A DNA stretch of 11,983 nt from M55B157 sp964626275 (GCA_964626275.1 CAZVCZ010000044.1:1-11983); one strand, 5' to 3'; shown: positions 1 through 7,187, counted from the first letter of the stretch. Made by a program: numbers and translations. The notes: a model not told the origin generated them from the sequence alone.

Positions 1-686
1 ACGGCCTCGCGGGCGTTGCTGCGAATCTCGGGACCGTGGGTGAACGCGGCGATGGAGTAGTCGGCCTCGCCGAGCACGTGGGCGCTGACCTGATTCTGCT
101 TCGCCGAGGTGCAGAAGGCGGCGACCGGCCAACTCATGCGCGAGCGCATGTTCCAGATGGCATCCCCGGTGATGAGGACGCCGGTCGCTGCATGCCGCAG
201 AGAGATGTGGCCCGGTGTGTGACCGGGGGTGTGCAGGACCTCGATGCCGTCGGCCACATTGATCATCGATCCGTGCGTGAGTTCCTCGCTCACCGCGACC
301 GGAGCGAAACCTCCACCGGGGAGTCGGGTGAACACCGCACCGAGCCGGACGCTCGGATCGCGTGGCGCACCTCGCCCCGCCCGGATGTCGTCGGCATCAT
401 CAGCGTGCACGCTCACCCCCGACACCCCGGTTCGTTCCACCATGTCGGCGGCGCCGCCAGCGTGGTCATTGTGGGCATGGGTGAGCACGATGCGCGTCAC
501 ATCCCGGGGGTGCTTGCCGATCACAGCGAGTGCCTCGACGATCTTCCTCGGCGCCCGCTTCACGCCGCAGTCGACGAGGGTCACCGATCCGTCATCGTCG
601 GTGAAGGCGAAGGAGTTGATGAAGTCACCCAGGGTGGGAATGCGGTAGACCCCCGGTGCCAGCGGGACGATCGGTGCTCGACTCAT
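1..686 (-). CDS. MBL-fold metallo-hydrolase (3' end beyond left edge)
   Basis: Reading the minus strand from ATG at 686-684 gives 228 open codons to the window edge. The product is a metallo-beta-lactamase-fold hydrolase, probably cytoplasmic since no signal peptide is seen. The zinc-site motifs are in order: HAHNDH at residues about 70-75 (HxHxDH), a TPGHTPGH segment with the next metal His near 156, GD near 174-175 (bridging Asp), and a late FTHGP His near 217. Family members are commonly 230-300 aa, so little is missing. The substrate cannot be told from sequence: glyoxalase II-like thioester hydrolases, lactonases and persulfide dioxygenase-like enzymes share these motifs. The sulfur-metabolism neighbours make a thiol-linked substrate attractive, but that is only inference. 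The start is supported by a -10-like TACGCT six bases upstream. The start codon lies 24 bp from that of divergent cbs. A long open frame on the plus strand here is a shadow. Confidence 0.88.
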   Translation of the reverse strand, partial: MSRAPIVPLAPGVYRIPTLGDFINSFAFTDDDGSVTLVDCGVKRAPRKIVEALAVIGKHPRDVTRIVLTHAHNDHAGGAADMVERTGVSGVSVHADDADDIRAGRGAPRDPSVRLGAVFTRLPGGGFAPVAVSEELTHGSMINVADGIEVLHTPGHTPGHISLRHAATGVLITGDAIWNMRSRMSWPVAAFCTSAKQNQVSAHVLGEADYSIAAFTHGPEIRSNAREA

Positions 687-692
687 GGGAAC

Positions 693-698
693 AGCGTA
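693..698 (-). promoter_or_regulatory. Putative -10 box of the MBL-fold gene (leaderless type)
   Basis: On the minus strand TACGCT fits the actinobacterial -10 consensus TAnnnT and is followed by six bases and then the ATG at 686. This spacing puts the transcription start at or next to the start codon. No ribosome-binding site fits in the gap. It shares its TA (697-698) with the oppositely directed -10 box of cbs. No clear -35 element was seen. Confidence 0.5.
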
Positions 699-702
699 GG
701 GT
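697..702 (+). promoter_or_regulatory. Putative -10 box of cbs (leaderless type)
   Basis: TAGGGT lies eight bases before the cbs ATG at 711 and matches TAnnnT. A start of transcription at 709-711 would give a leaderless or nearly leaderless mRNA. The overlapping AGGGTGA could alternatively be read as a weak Shine-Dalgarno sequence of a longer transcript starting inside the MBL gene. Confidence 0.5.
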
Positions 703-710
703 GATGTGCC

Positions 711-2090
711 ATGCGCGTGGTCGAATCCATCCTTGATCTCATCGGCAACACCCCGTTGGTGCGCCTGCGCCATGTCACCGAGGGAATCGCCTGTCCGGTC
801 TATGCGAAGGTCGAATACGTCAACCCTGGCGGCTCGGTGAAGGATCGCATCGCCACGCGCATGATCGACTCGGCCGAGGAGAAGGGCCTGCTGAAGCCGG
901 GCGGGGTCATCGTCGAGCCGACCAGTGGAAACACCGGGGTCGGCCTTGCGATGGTCGCCCAGGAGCGCGGCTACCGCTGCATCTTCGTCTGCCCTGACAA
1001 GGTGAGCCAGGACAAGCAGAACGTGTTGCGGGCTTACGGCGCCGAGGTGATCGAATGCCCCACCGCGGTCGATCCGGAGGATCCGCGCTCGTACTACAGC
1101 GTGAGTGATCGCCTCGCCCGGGAGGTGCCCGGCGCGTGGAAGCCCGATCAGTACTCCAACCCCGACAACCCGCGGTCGCACTATGAGCAGACCGGACCGG
1201 AGTTGTGGGAGCAGACGCAGGGTCGGATCACGCACTTCGTCGCCGGCGTCGGTACAGGCGGAACGATCACCGGAACGGGCCGCTACCTCAAGGAGGTCAG
1301 CGAGGGTCGCGTCCAGATCATCGGTGCGGATCCCGAGGGCTCGGTGTATTCGGGCGGAACCGGTCGGCCCTATCTCGTCGAGGGGGTCGGCGAGGACTTC
1401 TGGCCCACGAGTTATGACCCGAGCGTGCCCGACGAGATCATCGCGGTGAGCGACGCCGACTCCTTCGAGATGACCCGACGCCTCGCGCGCGAGGAGGGCC
1501 TGCTCGTGGGCGGATCCTGCGGGATGGCAGTCGTGGCGGCGCTCGAGGTCGCGCGTCGCGCGAAGCCGGACGACTACGTCGTCGTCCTGCTCCCCGACTC
1601 CGGTCGCGGCTACCTGTCGAAGGTGTTCAACGACGAGTGGTTGGCGTCCTATGGATTCGCCACCGCAGGGACGCAGTCGAGTGCGCATGAGCGCACGGTG
1701 GGCGATGTCCTGCGGACCAAGTCCGGCGACCTGCCGCCGTTCGTGCACACCCATCCCACCGAGACGGTCCGCGATGCGATCGACATCCTGCGAGAGTTCG
1801 GTGTGTCGCAGATGCCGGTGGTCCGGGCGGAACCGCCCGTCATGGCGGCGGAGGTCGTGGGTTCGGTTGCGGAGCGCGAACTGCTCGACGCACTGTTCAC
1901 GGGCAAGGCGAATCTCGCGGATGCCGTGGACAGCCACATGTCCGAGAAGCTGCCGCAGGTGGGGTCAGGCGAGCCGATCGCCGCGGCGATCGCGGCGCTG
2001 CAGGATGCCGATGCGCTGCTTGTCCTCGAGGACGGCAAGCCGGTCGGAGTGCTCTCGCGCAGCGACCTGCTGGGCCACCTGGCCGACTAG
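711..2090 (+). CDS. cbs: Cystathionine beta-synthase
   Basis: A 459-aa PLP enzyme that condenses serine (or O-acetylserine) with homocysteine to cystathionine, the first step of reverse transsulfuration. The fold-type II domain spans about residues 1-315. It has IGNTPLVRL near 11-19, PLP lysine K44 in GGSVKDR, the substrate loop TSGNTG (71-76), the phosphate-binding GVGTGGTITGTG (179-190) and PDSGRGY (295-301), whose Ser contacts the pyridine nitrogen. A pair of CBS (Bateman) domains follows, about 325-392 and 403-459, which is the layout of full CBS and not of plain cysteine synthase, where they are absent. There is no N-terminal heme domain, as usual in bacteria. The C-terminal pair is a likely site of adenosyl-ligand control, known for the family but not shown here. 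A metB homologue follows about 1.2 kb downstream, resembling the mycobacterial Rv1077-Rv1079 region. A homocysteine-specific O-acetylserine sulfhydrylase-like activity cannot be excluded. Confidence 0.95.
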   Translation: MRVVESILDLIGNTPLVRLRHVTEGIACPVYAKVEYVNPGGSVKDRIATRMIDSAEEKGLLKPGGVIVEPTSGNTGVGLAMVAQERGYRCIFVCPDKVSQDKQNVLRAYGAEVIECPTAVDPEDPRSYYSVSDRLAREVPGAWKPDQYSNPDNPRSHYEQTGPELWEQTQGRITHFVAGVGTGGTITGTGRYLKEVSEGRVQIIGADPEGSVYSGGTGRPYLVEGVGEDFWPTSYDPSVPDEIIAVSDADSFEMTRRLAREEGLLVGGSCGMAVVAALEVARRAKPDDYVVVLLPDSGRGYLSKVFNDEWLASYGFATAGTQSSAHERTVGDVLRTKSGDLPPFVHTHPTETVRDAIDILREFGVSQMPVVRAEPPVMAAEVVGSVAERELLDALFTGKANLADAVDSHMSEKLPQVGSGEPIAAAIAALQDADALLVLEDGKPVGVLSRSDLLGHLAD

Positions 2091-2092
2091 AT

Positions 2093-2111
2093 TCCCCTCA
2101 TTTTCCGGGGA
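2093..2111 (+). terminator. Weak hairpin just after cbs
   Basis: TCCCC (2093-2097) and GGGGA (2107-2111) can form a 5-bp stem with a 9-base T-rich loop, starting three bases after the cbs stop codon. There is no U-tract behind it, so it is a weak candidate terminator at best. Confidence 0.3.
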
Positions 2112-2122
2112 GAACGATCCGA

Positions 2123-2167
2123 AAGGGGCGTAACGCCGAGGTGTTGTGCCCCTTATGGGTCGGCGTT
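2123..2167. terminator. Interlocked inverted repeats between convergent cbs and msrA
   Basis: Two perfect inverted repeats cross each other. AAGGGGC (2123-2129) pairs with GCCCCTT (2148-2154). AACGCCGA (2132-2139) pairs with TCGGCGTT (2160-2167). The left arm of the second stem lies in the loop of the first and its right arm lies outside, so the two either compete or form an H-type pseudoknot. The position between two convergent stop codons suggests a bidirectional terminator. A U-tract is missing in both directions, which is common for actinobacterial terminators. Confidence 0.45.
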
Positions 2168-2180
2168 CGGTGGGAGGGGG

Positions 2181-2864
2181 TCAGTCGAGGGCCGGCAGGG
2201 GGACACCTGAGGCGGAGTGGCAGCGGTAGCCGTTGGGCACCTTGTAGAGGTACTGCTGGTGATAGCCCTCGGCGTAGTAGAACGGTCGGCCCTCGGCGGG
2301 GGCGATCTCGCTGGTGATCGCGCCGTAACCGCGCTCGGCAAGAACGGGGGCGTAAGCCGCAGCCGCCCGCTCGACGAGGTCACGCTGCGCGTCGGTCGTG
2401 TAGTACACCGCGCTTCGATACTGCGTCCCCATGTCGTTGCCCTGGCGGAAGCCCTGCGTCGGATCGTGCTCCTCGAAGAAGTGCCGCAGCACCTCGTAGG
2501 TCGAGATCTCCGCCTCGCGGTAGGCCACGAGGACCGCCTCGGTGTGACCGGTTCGTCCGCTGCACACCTCCTCATAGGTGGGGTGCGGGGTGAAGCCGCC
2601 CTGATAGCCGACCGCTGTGGTGAAGATCCCCGGCAGTCGCCAGTAGATCTCCTCCGCTCCCCAGAAGCAGCCCATCCCGAGATAGATCACGCTCAGATCG
2701 GCCGGCCAGGGTTGCTCGGCGGTGTTGCGGATCGGGGTACCGAGGACGGCATGGTCGAGGGGAACCTCGAAGGGATAGTCGCTGCGCCCGGGGAGCGCCT
2801 CGGTCTGATCGACCATGCGCCCCTTGCTTCCGAGCAGCCCTACGAGAAAGTCCGACATCGCCAT
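2181..2864 (-). CDS. msrA: Peptide methionine-S-sulfoxide reductase MsrA
   Basis: Reduces the S-epimer of methionine sulfoxide in proteins and free methionine, using a cysteine relay recycled by thioredoxin. The frame from ATG 2864 gives 227 aa; a second ATG two codons on (2858) is equally possible, and the positions below count from it. Key parts are GCFWG (63-67) with catalytic Cys64, GHTE (104-107), the MGTQYRS stretch (143-149), and Cys213 in GYRCH near the C-terminus as the likely resolving cysteine. About 55 residues precede the catalytic core, including ALPGR, an extension usual in the longer actinobacterial MsrA proteins. The frame could be opened upstream to 2936, but that would overlap the divergent gene and has no promoter support, whereas GATACT seven bases before 2864 does. 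It sits between cbs and metB on the opposite strand, so the theme is sulfur amino acids although it is not in their operon. Confidence 0.93.
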   Translation of the reverse strand: MAMSDFLVGLLGSKGRMVDQTEALPGRSDYPFEVPLDHAVLGTPIRNTAEQPWPADLSVIYLGMGCFWGAEEIYWRLPGIFTTAVGYQGGFTPHPTYEEVCSGRTGHTEAVLVAYREAEISTYEVLRHFFEEHDPTQGFRQGNDMGTQYRSAVYYTTDAQRDLVERAAAAYAPVLAERGYGAITSEIAPAEGRPFYYAEGYHQQYLYKVPNGYRCHSASGVPLPALD

Positions 2865-2871
2865 GGCCGCA

Positions 2872-2877
2872 AGTATC
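2872..2877 (-). promoter_or_regulatory. Putative -10 box of msrA (leaderless type)
   Basis: Minus-strand GATACT keeps the two most conserved -10 positions (A2 and T6) and is followed by seven bases and the ATG at 2864. No ribosome-binding site is visible. It supports the shorter start of MsrA over the extended one. Confidence 0.4.
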
Positions 2878-2889
2878 CCCCAGGTCTGA

Positions 2890-2895
2890 GATGCT
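2890..2895 (+). promoter_or_regulatory. Putative -10 box of the 2902-5803 operon (leaderless type)
   Basis: GATGCT keeps A2 and T6 of the -10 consensus and is followed by six bases and then ATG 2902. It faces away from the msrA -10 box 12 bp away, so the two promoters share about 40 bp. Confidence 0.4.
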
Positions 2896-2901
2896 GGCCT
2901 G

Positions 2902-3291
2902 ATGGACTCCCCATCACGTGAGACCCGCCACGCCACTGCCCACTGGTTCGCCCCCGGCGATCGAGACCGCGTCGAGCACGCCGTCGCGTCCGCCCTCGCC
3001 GAGCACGGTGGCCATGTCGAGGGGCTCGATGCCGACTACGGCGCGTCCGCGGCCTTCCGACTCCTCGGGATCGTTGTTCCCGGCGAGGAGCATCGGGTTC
3101 CCGTCCATGCCCATGTCGACCTGCGGCCCGGGCCGGATGAGCACAGCATCCAGGTGCGCCTGGAGATGCGCTCGATCGAGGATTTGTATCTGTTGGAGTT
3201 CACCGACGCGAAGGCACAGGATGCGGCCTATGCGGAGAAGTTCTCCGAAATCGAAGCCAGCTGCAAGGCGGCGACGGGGGTGATCGCATGA
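2902..3291 (+). CDS. Conserved-looking hypothetical protein, first gene of the metB operon
   Basis: I do not recognise this 129-aa protein. It has no signal peptide or membrane segment and is acidic and soluble in character. It starts with a basic stretch, has a predicted helix at about 18-35, then a centre that looks like beta strands around FRLLGIVVPG (52-61) and a VHAHVDLRPG / SIQVRLEM pair, and ends in a helix (about 103-125) with the only Cys near 121. This reads as a small alpha+beta domain. Its stop overlaps the metB start by four bases (ATGA at 3288-3291), so its translation is probably coupled to metB, which supports it as a real gene. In mycobacteria a different small gene (Rv1078, proline-rich antigen) lies between cbs and metB; this protein lacks proline-rich or membrane parts and is not obviously its equivalent. 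A role in transsulfuration is only guilt by association. Confidence 0.78.
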   Translation: MDSPSRETRHATAHWFAPGDRDRVEHAVASALAEHGGHVEGLDADYGASAAFRLLGIVVPGEEHRVPVHAHVDLRPGPDEHSIQVRLEMRSIEDLYLLEFTDAKAQDAAYAEKFSEIEASCKAATGVIA

Positions 3292-4454
3292 GCGAGTGGT
3301 CCGATTCGGGATTCGAGACCCGTGCGATCCACGCGGGGCAGGAGCCTGATCCGCTCACTGGAGCCGTGGTGCCGCCGGTTTATCAGGTGTCGACCTACGC
3401 ACAAGACGGCGTCGGTGGACTGCGCGGGGGTTATGAGTACTCCCGCTCGGGGAACCCGACCCGCACCGCACTCGAGGAGTGCCTCGCGTCGCTGGAAGCT
3501 CCCGGGATCGACGGCGCTCGCGGTCTCGCGTTCGCTTCGGGCCTTGCCGCGGAGGACACCCTGCTGCGAGTTGTCGGGGCACCGGGGGCGCATGCCGTGA
3601 TCGGGAACGACGCCTACGGCGGAACGTATCGGCTGTTCTCTCGCGTTGCTGAGCCCTGGGGGCTGGCGCACACCCCCGTTGACCTGACTGACCTCGACGC
3701 CGTGCGCGCAGCGGTCGAGCCTGGTCGGACGAAGATCATCTGGGCGGAGTCGCCCACCAATCCACTGCTCACCGTTGTCGACATCGCCGCGCTCGCGCAG
3801 ATCGCTCACGACGCGGGGGCGCTATTGGTGATCGACAACACCTTCGCCTCGCCCTATCTGCAGCAGCCGCTGTCGCACGGTGCCGATGTCGTCGTGCACT
3901 CCACGACGAAGTACCTCGGCGGCCATTCCGATGTCGTCGGCGGGGCGCTCGTCGCCCGTGACGCTGAACTCGGCGATCGGCTGGCGTATCACGCGAATGC
4001 CATGGGATCGGTTCCCGGTCCGTGGGATTCTTGGCTGGTGCTTCGGGGCATCAAGACTCTCGGTGTGCGCATGGATCGACACTGCTCCAATGCGCGTGCG
4101 GTCGTGGAGTTGCTCACGCAGCATCCGCGGGTGAGTGAGGTGCTCTATCCCGGGCTCCCCGGTCATCGGGGCCATGAGGTTGCCGTCCGGCAGATGAGCG
4201 ACTTCGGTGGCATGGTGTCGTTCCGCGTAGCGGGCGGTGTCGACGAGGCGGTCGCGGTGTGCGGACGCACCCGGGTCTTCACGCTAGGGGAATCCCTCGG
4301 CGGAGTGGAGTCGCTGATCGAGCATCCTGGGCGGATGACGCACGCCTCGGCGGCGGGATCCCCGCTGGAGGTTCCCGATGATCTCGTGCGACTGTCGGTG
4401 GGTATCGAGTCGGAGGCGGATCTGCTCGCTGATCTGGAGAAGGCCTTGGCATGA
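3288..4454 (+). CDS. metB: Cystathionine gamma-synthase / gamma-lyase
   Basis: A 388-aa fold-type I PLP enzyme of the Cys/Met metabolism family, full length. It has the YSRSGNPTR phosphate/PLP motif (51-59), a VIDNTFASPYLQQP segment with the PLP-contacting Asp at 183, the PLP lysine K208 in HSTTKYLGGHSD, and SLGGVESLIEHPGRMTH (336-352). The residue before that block is Glu (335), as in gamma-synthases and gamma-lyases, in contrast to the Tyr reported for cystathionine beta-lyases. The enzyme can either make cystathionine from an activated homoserine and cysteine, or split cystathionine to cysteine. Sequence alone does not separate the two. The cbs gene nearby favours a role, at least in part, in reverse transsulfuration to cysteine. 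It overlaps the genes on both sides by ATGA (3288-3291 and 4451-4454), so it is the middle gene of a coupled three-gene unit. metB is the usual name for mycobacterial relatives. Confidence 0.93.
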   Translation: MSEWSDSGFETRAIHAGQEPDPLTGAVVPPVYQVSTYAQDGVGGLRGGYEYSRSGNPTRTALEECLASLEAPGIDGARGLAFASGLAAEDTLLRVVGAPGAHAVIGNDAYGGTYRLFSRVAEPWGLAHTPVDLTDLDAVRAAVEPGRTKIIWAESPTNPLLTVVDIAALAQIAHDAGALLVIDNTFASPYLQQPLSHGADVVVHSTTKYLGGHSDVVGGALVARDAELGDRLAYHANAMGSVPGPWDSWLVLRGIKTLGVRMDRHCSNARAVVELLTQHPRVSEVLYPGLPGHRGHEVAVRQMSDFGGMVSFRVAGGVDEAVAVCGRTRVFTLGESLGGVESLIEHPGRMTHASAAGSPLEVPDDLVRLSVGIESEADLLADLEKALA

Positions 4455-5803
4455 GCGCGCCGATGTCGACAGCGACGCAGATCGCGGCGGCCGTTCGAAG
4501 CGGTGAGGCCTCGGCGGTCGACATGGTGCGGGCTGCCCTCGGACGCATCGAGCAACGGGATGATCCGATCGAAGCCTTCCGAGTGGTGCGCGGGGAGCGT
4601 GCGATCGCCGAGGCCGAAGACATCGACGGTCGCGAGGATCGAGCGACGCTGCCGCTCGCGGGTGTTCCGGTGGCGATCAAGGACAACGTGCCGGTTGCGG
4701 GAGAGTCGATGCGTGTGGGCTCAGCCGCGACATCGGAGGAGCCGCAGACGATGGACCATCCGGTGGTCTCGCGCATTCGCGCCGCCGGCGGTGTCGTCGT
4801 AGGACTCACCAATGTCCCGGAGCTGTGTGTCTTCGGAGCCACCGACTCGGTGTACTCGGTCACCCGCAATCCGTGGAACCTGTCGCGAACGCCGGGTGGA
4901 TCGAGTGGCGGATCGGCCGCGGCGGTGTCCGCTGGGATGGTTCCTGTGGCGCATGGCAATGACGGCATGGGCAGCATCCGGATTCCCGCCGCGGCGACCG
5001 GGCTGGTGGGAATCAAGCCGGGCCATGGTGTGGTGCCGGCGCAGCTCGGGGCGACCGACTGGTACGGCATGTCGGAGAACGGTCCGCTGGCGACGACGGT
5101 CGAGGATGCGGCCCTCATGCTCTCGGTGATGGCCGATGACGAGACCGTCGGCCAGATCGCAGAACCCGGCCGACGTCGGATCGCGATCTCGCAGCGTTCC
5201 CCGGTCACCGGAGTCACGGTGGACACCGGGTGGTCGGCAGCGGTCGAGCGAACGGCATCGGCCCTCCAACTCATCGGCCACGATGTCCGGCGCGATGATC
5301 CGAGTTATCCGACGACGACCGCGGTGGCGGCGCTGGCGCGCTGGTTCGCGGGGACCGCTGATGACGCCGATGAACTGGACCCGGATCAGTTGGAGCGTCG
5401 CGTTCGTCGACACGCTGCGATTGGACGTGCCCTCAGGGGAACGCCGTTGATGAGCGATCGACTGCGGGACGGATGGCGAATGCGAGCCGGGGAGTTCCTC
5501 ACCGAGTACGACCTGCTCGTCACGCCCGCGTTGGCTCGCCCCCCGATCGAGTCACGCCGATGGGGTGCAGGCGGGTGGGCGACAACGATGGCGGTGAACA
5601 TCCGCTACGCGCCCTTTGCGGCTCCCTGGAACATCGCGGGTTTCCCCGCGATGACGGTGCCGGCAGGCCTGCATCCGGTGAGTGACACGCCCGTGGCGGT
5701 GCAACTGGTGGCGCGGCCGGGAGGCGAGTCGCTGCTCCTGTCCGTCGCCGCGCAACTCGAGCAGGCACAACCCTGGCGTCGAACCGCGCCCGTCGCTGGG
5801 TAA
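4451..5803 (+). CDS. Amidase-signature family hydrolase (GatA/AmdA-like)
   Basis: A 450-aa soluble amidohydrolase with a complete Ser-cisSer-Lys triad: K77 in VPVAIKDN, cis-Ser S151 in the GGSSGGS signature (149-155), and nucleophile S175 in GMGSIRIPA. The spacings of 98 and 24 residues match the family. The C-terminal half is more divergent, ending with FPAMTVPAG (398-406) and VAVQLVARPG, as usual in amidases. The family contains GatA, but no GatB or GatC gene is adjacent and the product is shorter than typical GatA (about 480-500 aa), so a stand-alone amidase is more likely. The substrate is unknown. The start overlaps the metB stop (ATGA), which implies co-translation. An amidase in a metB operon may act on a sulfur-containing amide or on metabolite repair, but this is a guess. 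The stop is six bases from that of the convergent MFS gene. Confidence 0.9.
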   Translation: MSAPMSTATQIAAAVRSGEASAVDMVRAALGRIEQRDDPIEAFRVVRGERAIAEAEDIDGREDRATLPLAGVPVAIKDNVPVAGESMRVGSAATSEEPQTMDHPVVSRIRAAGGVVVGLTNVPELCVFGATDSVYSVTRNPWNLSRTPGGSSGGSAAAVSAGMVPVAHGNDGMGSIRIPAAATGLVGIKPGHGVVPAQLGATDWYGMSENGPLATTVEDAALMLSVMADDETVGQIAEPGRRRIAISQRSPVTGVTVDTGWSAAVERTASALQLIGHDVRRDDPSYPTTTAVAALARWFAGTADDADELDPDQLERRVRRHAAIGRALRGTPLMSDRLRDGWRMRAGEFLTEYDLLVTPALARPPIESRRWGAGGWATTMAVNIRYAPFAAPWNIAGFPAMTVPAGLHPVSDTPVAVQLVARPGGESLLLSVAAQLEQAQPWRRTAPVAG

Positions 5804-5809
5804 ACGGAG

Positions 5810-7072
5810 TCAAGCCGAGGCGCTTGGAGTTCCCGGCATGCTCCGCTGAAGGGTTTCCGGGCTCCGCCACACCAGGATGAGAACGAAAGCCGAGGCAACC
5901 GCGCCGACGGTGAAGGCCCAGGAGAAACCGGCCGCGTCGAGCAGCGCACCTGCCGCGAGCGGTCCGAGGACACTGCCGATGTCGGCGGTCATCTGGAACA
6001 CGGCGATGGGGATGCCACCTCGACGGCCACCCATGAGATCGCCAACTGCTGCCGCGGGGGCAGAGGAGCGGTAGGCAACGGCGACACCGAGGATCGCCAT
6101 CGCGAGGAACATCATCAGCACGGCGGGAGTCGTTGCGCCGGCGATCACATCGGCGAGGACCAGCAGGGACATCCCCAGAATGGTCGCGGACGTGCCGATG
6201 AGCATGGCGGGTCGCCGGCCCCGGAGATCAGCCATGCGTCCGGCCGGCAGAAGAGCGATGGCCTGCGCGGCTGCGGCGACCAGGAACGCCGCGCCCGACA
6301 GGCCCGCACCCTGTCGCAGTCCTTCGATGACGAACAGTGGGATGAGTGCGGCACGGATGCCGAAGGTGACGAAGCCGTTGAGGAAGTTCACGCCGAGCGC
6401 AGCCCGATAGGCGGGCATACGTAGGAACCGCGTGAGCGTCGCGGTCGCGGAGGCGGTTGGTGCCTCCGCTGATTCGACCTCGTCTTCCTTCTCGATCAGG
6501 TGCGCTCGAGTGAGGAAGACGAGCGCGACGACCGTGGCGATGGCGAGGGTGCCGGCGTAGAAGAAGAAGGGGGCGCGCACCGACCAAGCGAGCACGATCC
6601 CGCCAGCCGCGGGGCCAGCGACCCCGCCGAAGAGGAATCCCGCCTGGAAGGCTGCGGAGGCGCGACCGCGCTTAGGTGCCTCGACGACGCGCAGCAATAG
6701 GGCGAGTGCGGACACGGTGAACATCGATGAGCCGATGCCGCCGACTCCGCGCAGCACCAGCAGTTGCACGAAGGTCTGCGATAGTCCGGCGACTGCGCTG
6801 GACACCGCCACGATGACCAAGCCCGTCGCGAGGATCACACGCTCGCCGAAACGGTTGGTCAGCCAGCCGGCGAGTGGGGATGAGGTGAAGCGCATGAATG
6901 CGAACGCGGCGACGACCGAGGATGCGGCTAACGCACTCACCCCGAAGGTCGAGGCGAAGATCGGAATCGCGGGGATCACGATGCCGAAACCGAGGGCGAC
7001 GAAGAAGGCGATGGCGGCGAGGACGGCTACTTCGCGGGGGAGATCGGCGAGGAGGGGCAGCCGAGAACGCAC
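5810..7072 (-). CDS. MFS exporter, DHA1-type, 12 TM
   Basis: A 420-aa integral membrane transporter with 12 predicted helices in two halves and a charged cytoplasmic loop at about 190-220. Motif A appears twice, as GWLTNRFGER (69-78) after TM2 and the near-canonical GRMADLRGRR (278-287) after TM8. The TM5 antiporter motif C is GGVAGPAAGG (149-158). These point to the drug:proton antiporter group (DHA1); the substrate cannot be read from sequence. The start is GTG at 7072: an in-frame TAG at 7084-7082 excludes longer versions, and TAGAGT six bases upstream of the GTG gives a leaderless promoter. The gene converges on the amidase with six bases between stop codons, so there is no room for a terminator. 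Upstream lies repeat R1, whose minus-strand reading contains a short in-frame open frame ending at that same TAG. Confidence 0.92.
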   Translation of the reverse strand: MRSRLPLLADLPREVAVLAAIAFFVALGFGIVIPAIPIFASTFGVSALAASSVVAAFAFMRFTSSPLAGWLTNRFGERVILATGLVIVAVSSAVAGLSQTFVQLLVLRGVGGIGSSMFTVSALALLLRVVEAPKRGRASAAFQAGFLFGGVAGPAAGGIVLAWSVRAPFFFYAGTLAIATVVALVFLTRAHLIEKEDEVESAEAPTASATATLTRFLRMPAYRAALGVNFLNGFVTFGIRAALIPLFVIEGLRQGAGLSGAAFLVAAAAQAIALLPAGRMADLRGRRPAMLIGTSATILGMSLLVLADVIAGATTPAVLMMFLAMAILGVAVAYRSSAPAAAVGDLMGGRRGGIPIAVFQMTADIGSVLGPLAAGALLDAAGFSWAFTVGAVASAFVLILVWRSPETLQRSMPGTPSASA

Positions 7073-7078
7073 CGGGCC

Positions 7079-7084
7079 ACTCTA
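7079..7084 (-). promoter_or_regulatory. Putative -10 box of the MFS gene (leaderless type)
   Basis: Minus-strand TAGAGT matches TAnnnT, followed by six bases and the GTG at 7072. It is the best leaderless-type promoter in the window. Its TAG is also the in-frame stop that fixes the MFS start. Confidence 0.55.
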
Positions 7085-7159
7085 GGTGGTGAGCCCCAGC
7101 GGTGATCGGGCGCCGTACTCCGGGTAGTTGTTCGGGTAGATCTGGCCCTGGTAGGGCAC
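7082..7159 (-). other. Candidate 25-codon open frame reading out of R1 towards the MFS gene
   Basis: Minus-strand GTG 7159 to TAG 7082 encodes 25 residues beginning with (M)PYQGQIYPNNYPEYG. The homologous frame in R2 has the same layout. It ends nine bases before the MFS GTG and is in the same frame. No convincing ribosome-binding site or leaderless -10 box is seen, so it may be chance reading of a structured repeat. If transcribed it could act as a leader peptide for the exporter. Confidence 0.2.
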
Positions 7160-7180
7160 TTTCTACCCGGAGAAGGGCTA
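7112..7180. repeat. 69-bp structured direct repeat, copy R1
   Basis: Matches 7771-7839 at 62 of 69 positions, in the same orientation, with sharp ends on both sides. Bases 40-69 of the repeat are identical in the two copies. It contains nested inverted repeats. An outer stem CGGGTAGA (7133-7140) / TCTACCCG (7162-7169) encloses an inner hairpin GCCCT (7145-7149) / AGGGC (7153-7157). A competing perfect 10-bp stem CTCCGGGTAG (7118-7127) / CTACCCGGAG (7163-7172) uses the same right arm. It occupies the divergent gap between the MFS gene and the secreted-protein gene, ending eight bases before the latter's -10 box. Confidence 0.92.
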
Positions 7181-7187
7181 GGGCGGG

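Noticed and set aside
36..704. 222-codon plus-strand open frame
   Set aside because: It is antisense to the MBL-fold gene, whose minus-strand reading has the HxHxDH and TPGH motifs. The plus-strand product has no recognisable fold and a composition expected of a GC-rich shadow frame.
2091..2180. Riboswitch or tRNA-like structure near cbs
   Set aside because: The folded region is downstream of cbs and between convergent genes. No SAM-riboswitch or T-box core or tRNA arms could be found.
2217..2921. 234-codon plus-strand open frame
   Set aside because: It is the complement of msrA, which has the GCFWG catalytic motif on the minus strand.
4279..5274. 331-codon minus-strand open frame
   Set aside because: It lies antisense to metB and the amidase and is rich in Arg, Ser, Thr, Pro and Ala. 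The plus-strand proteins carry complete catalytic motifs.
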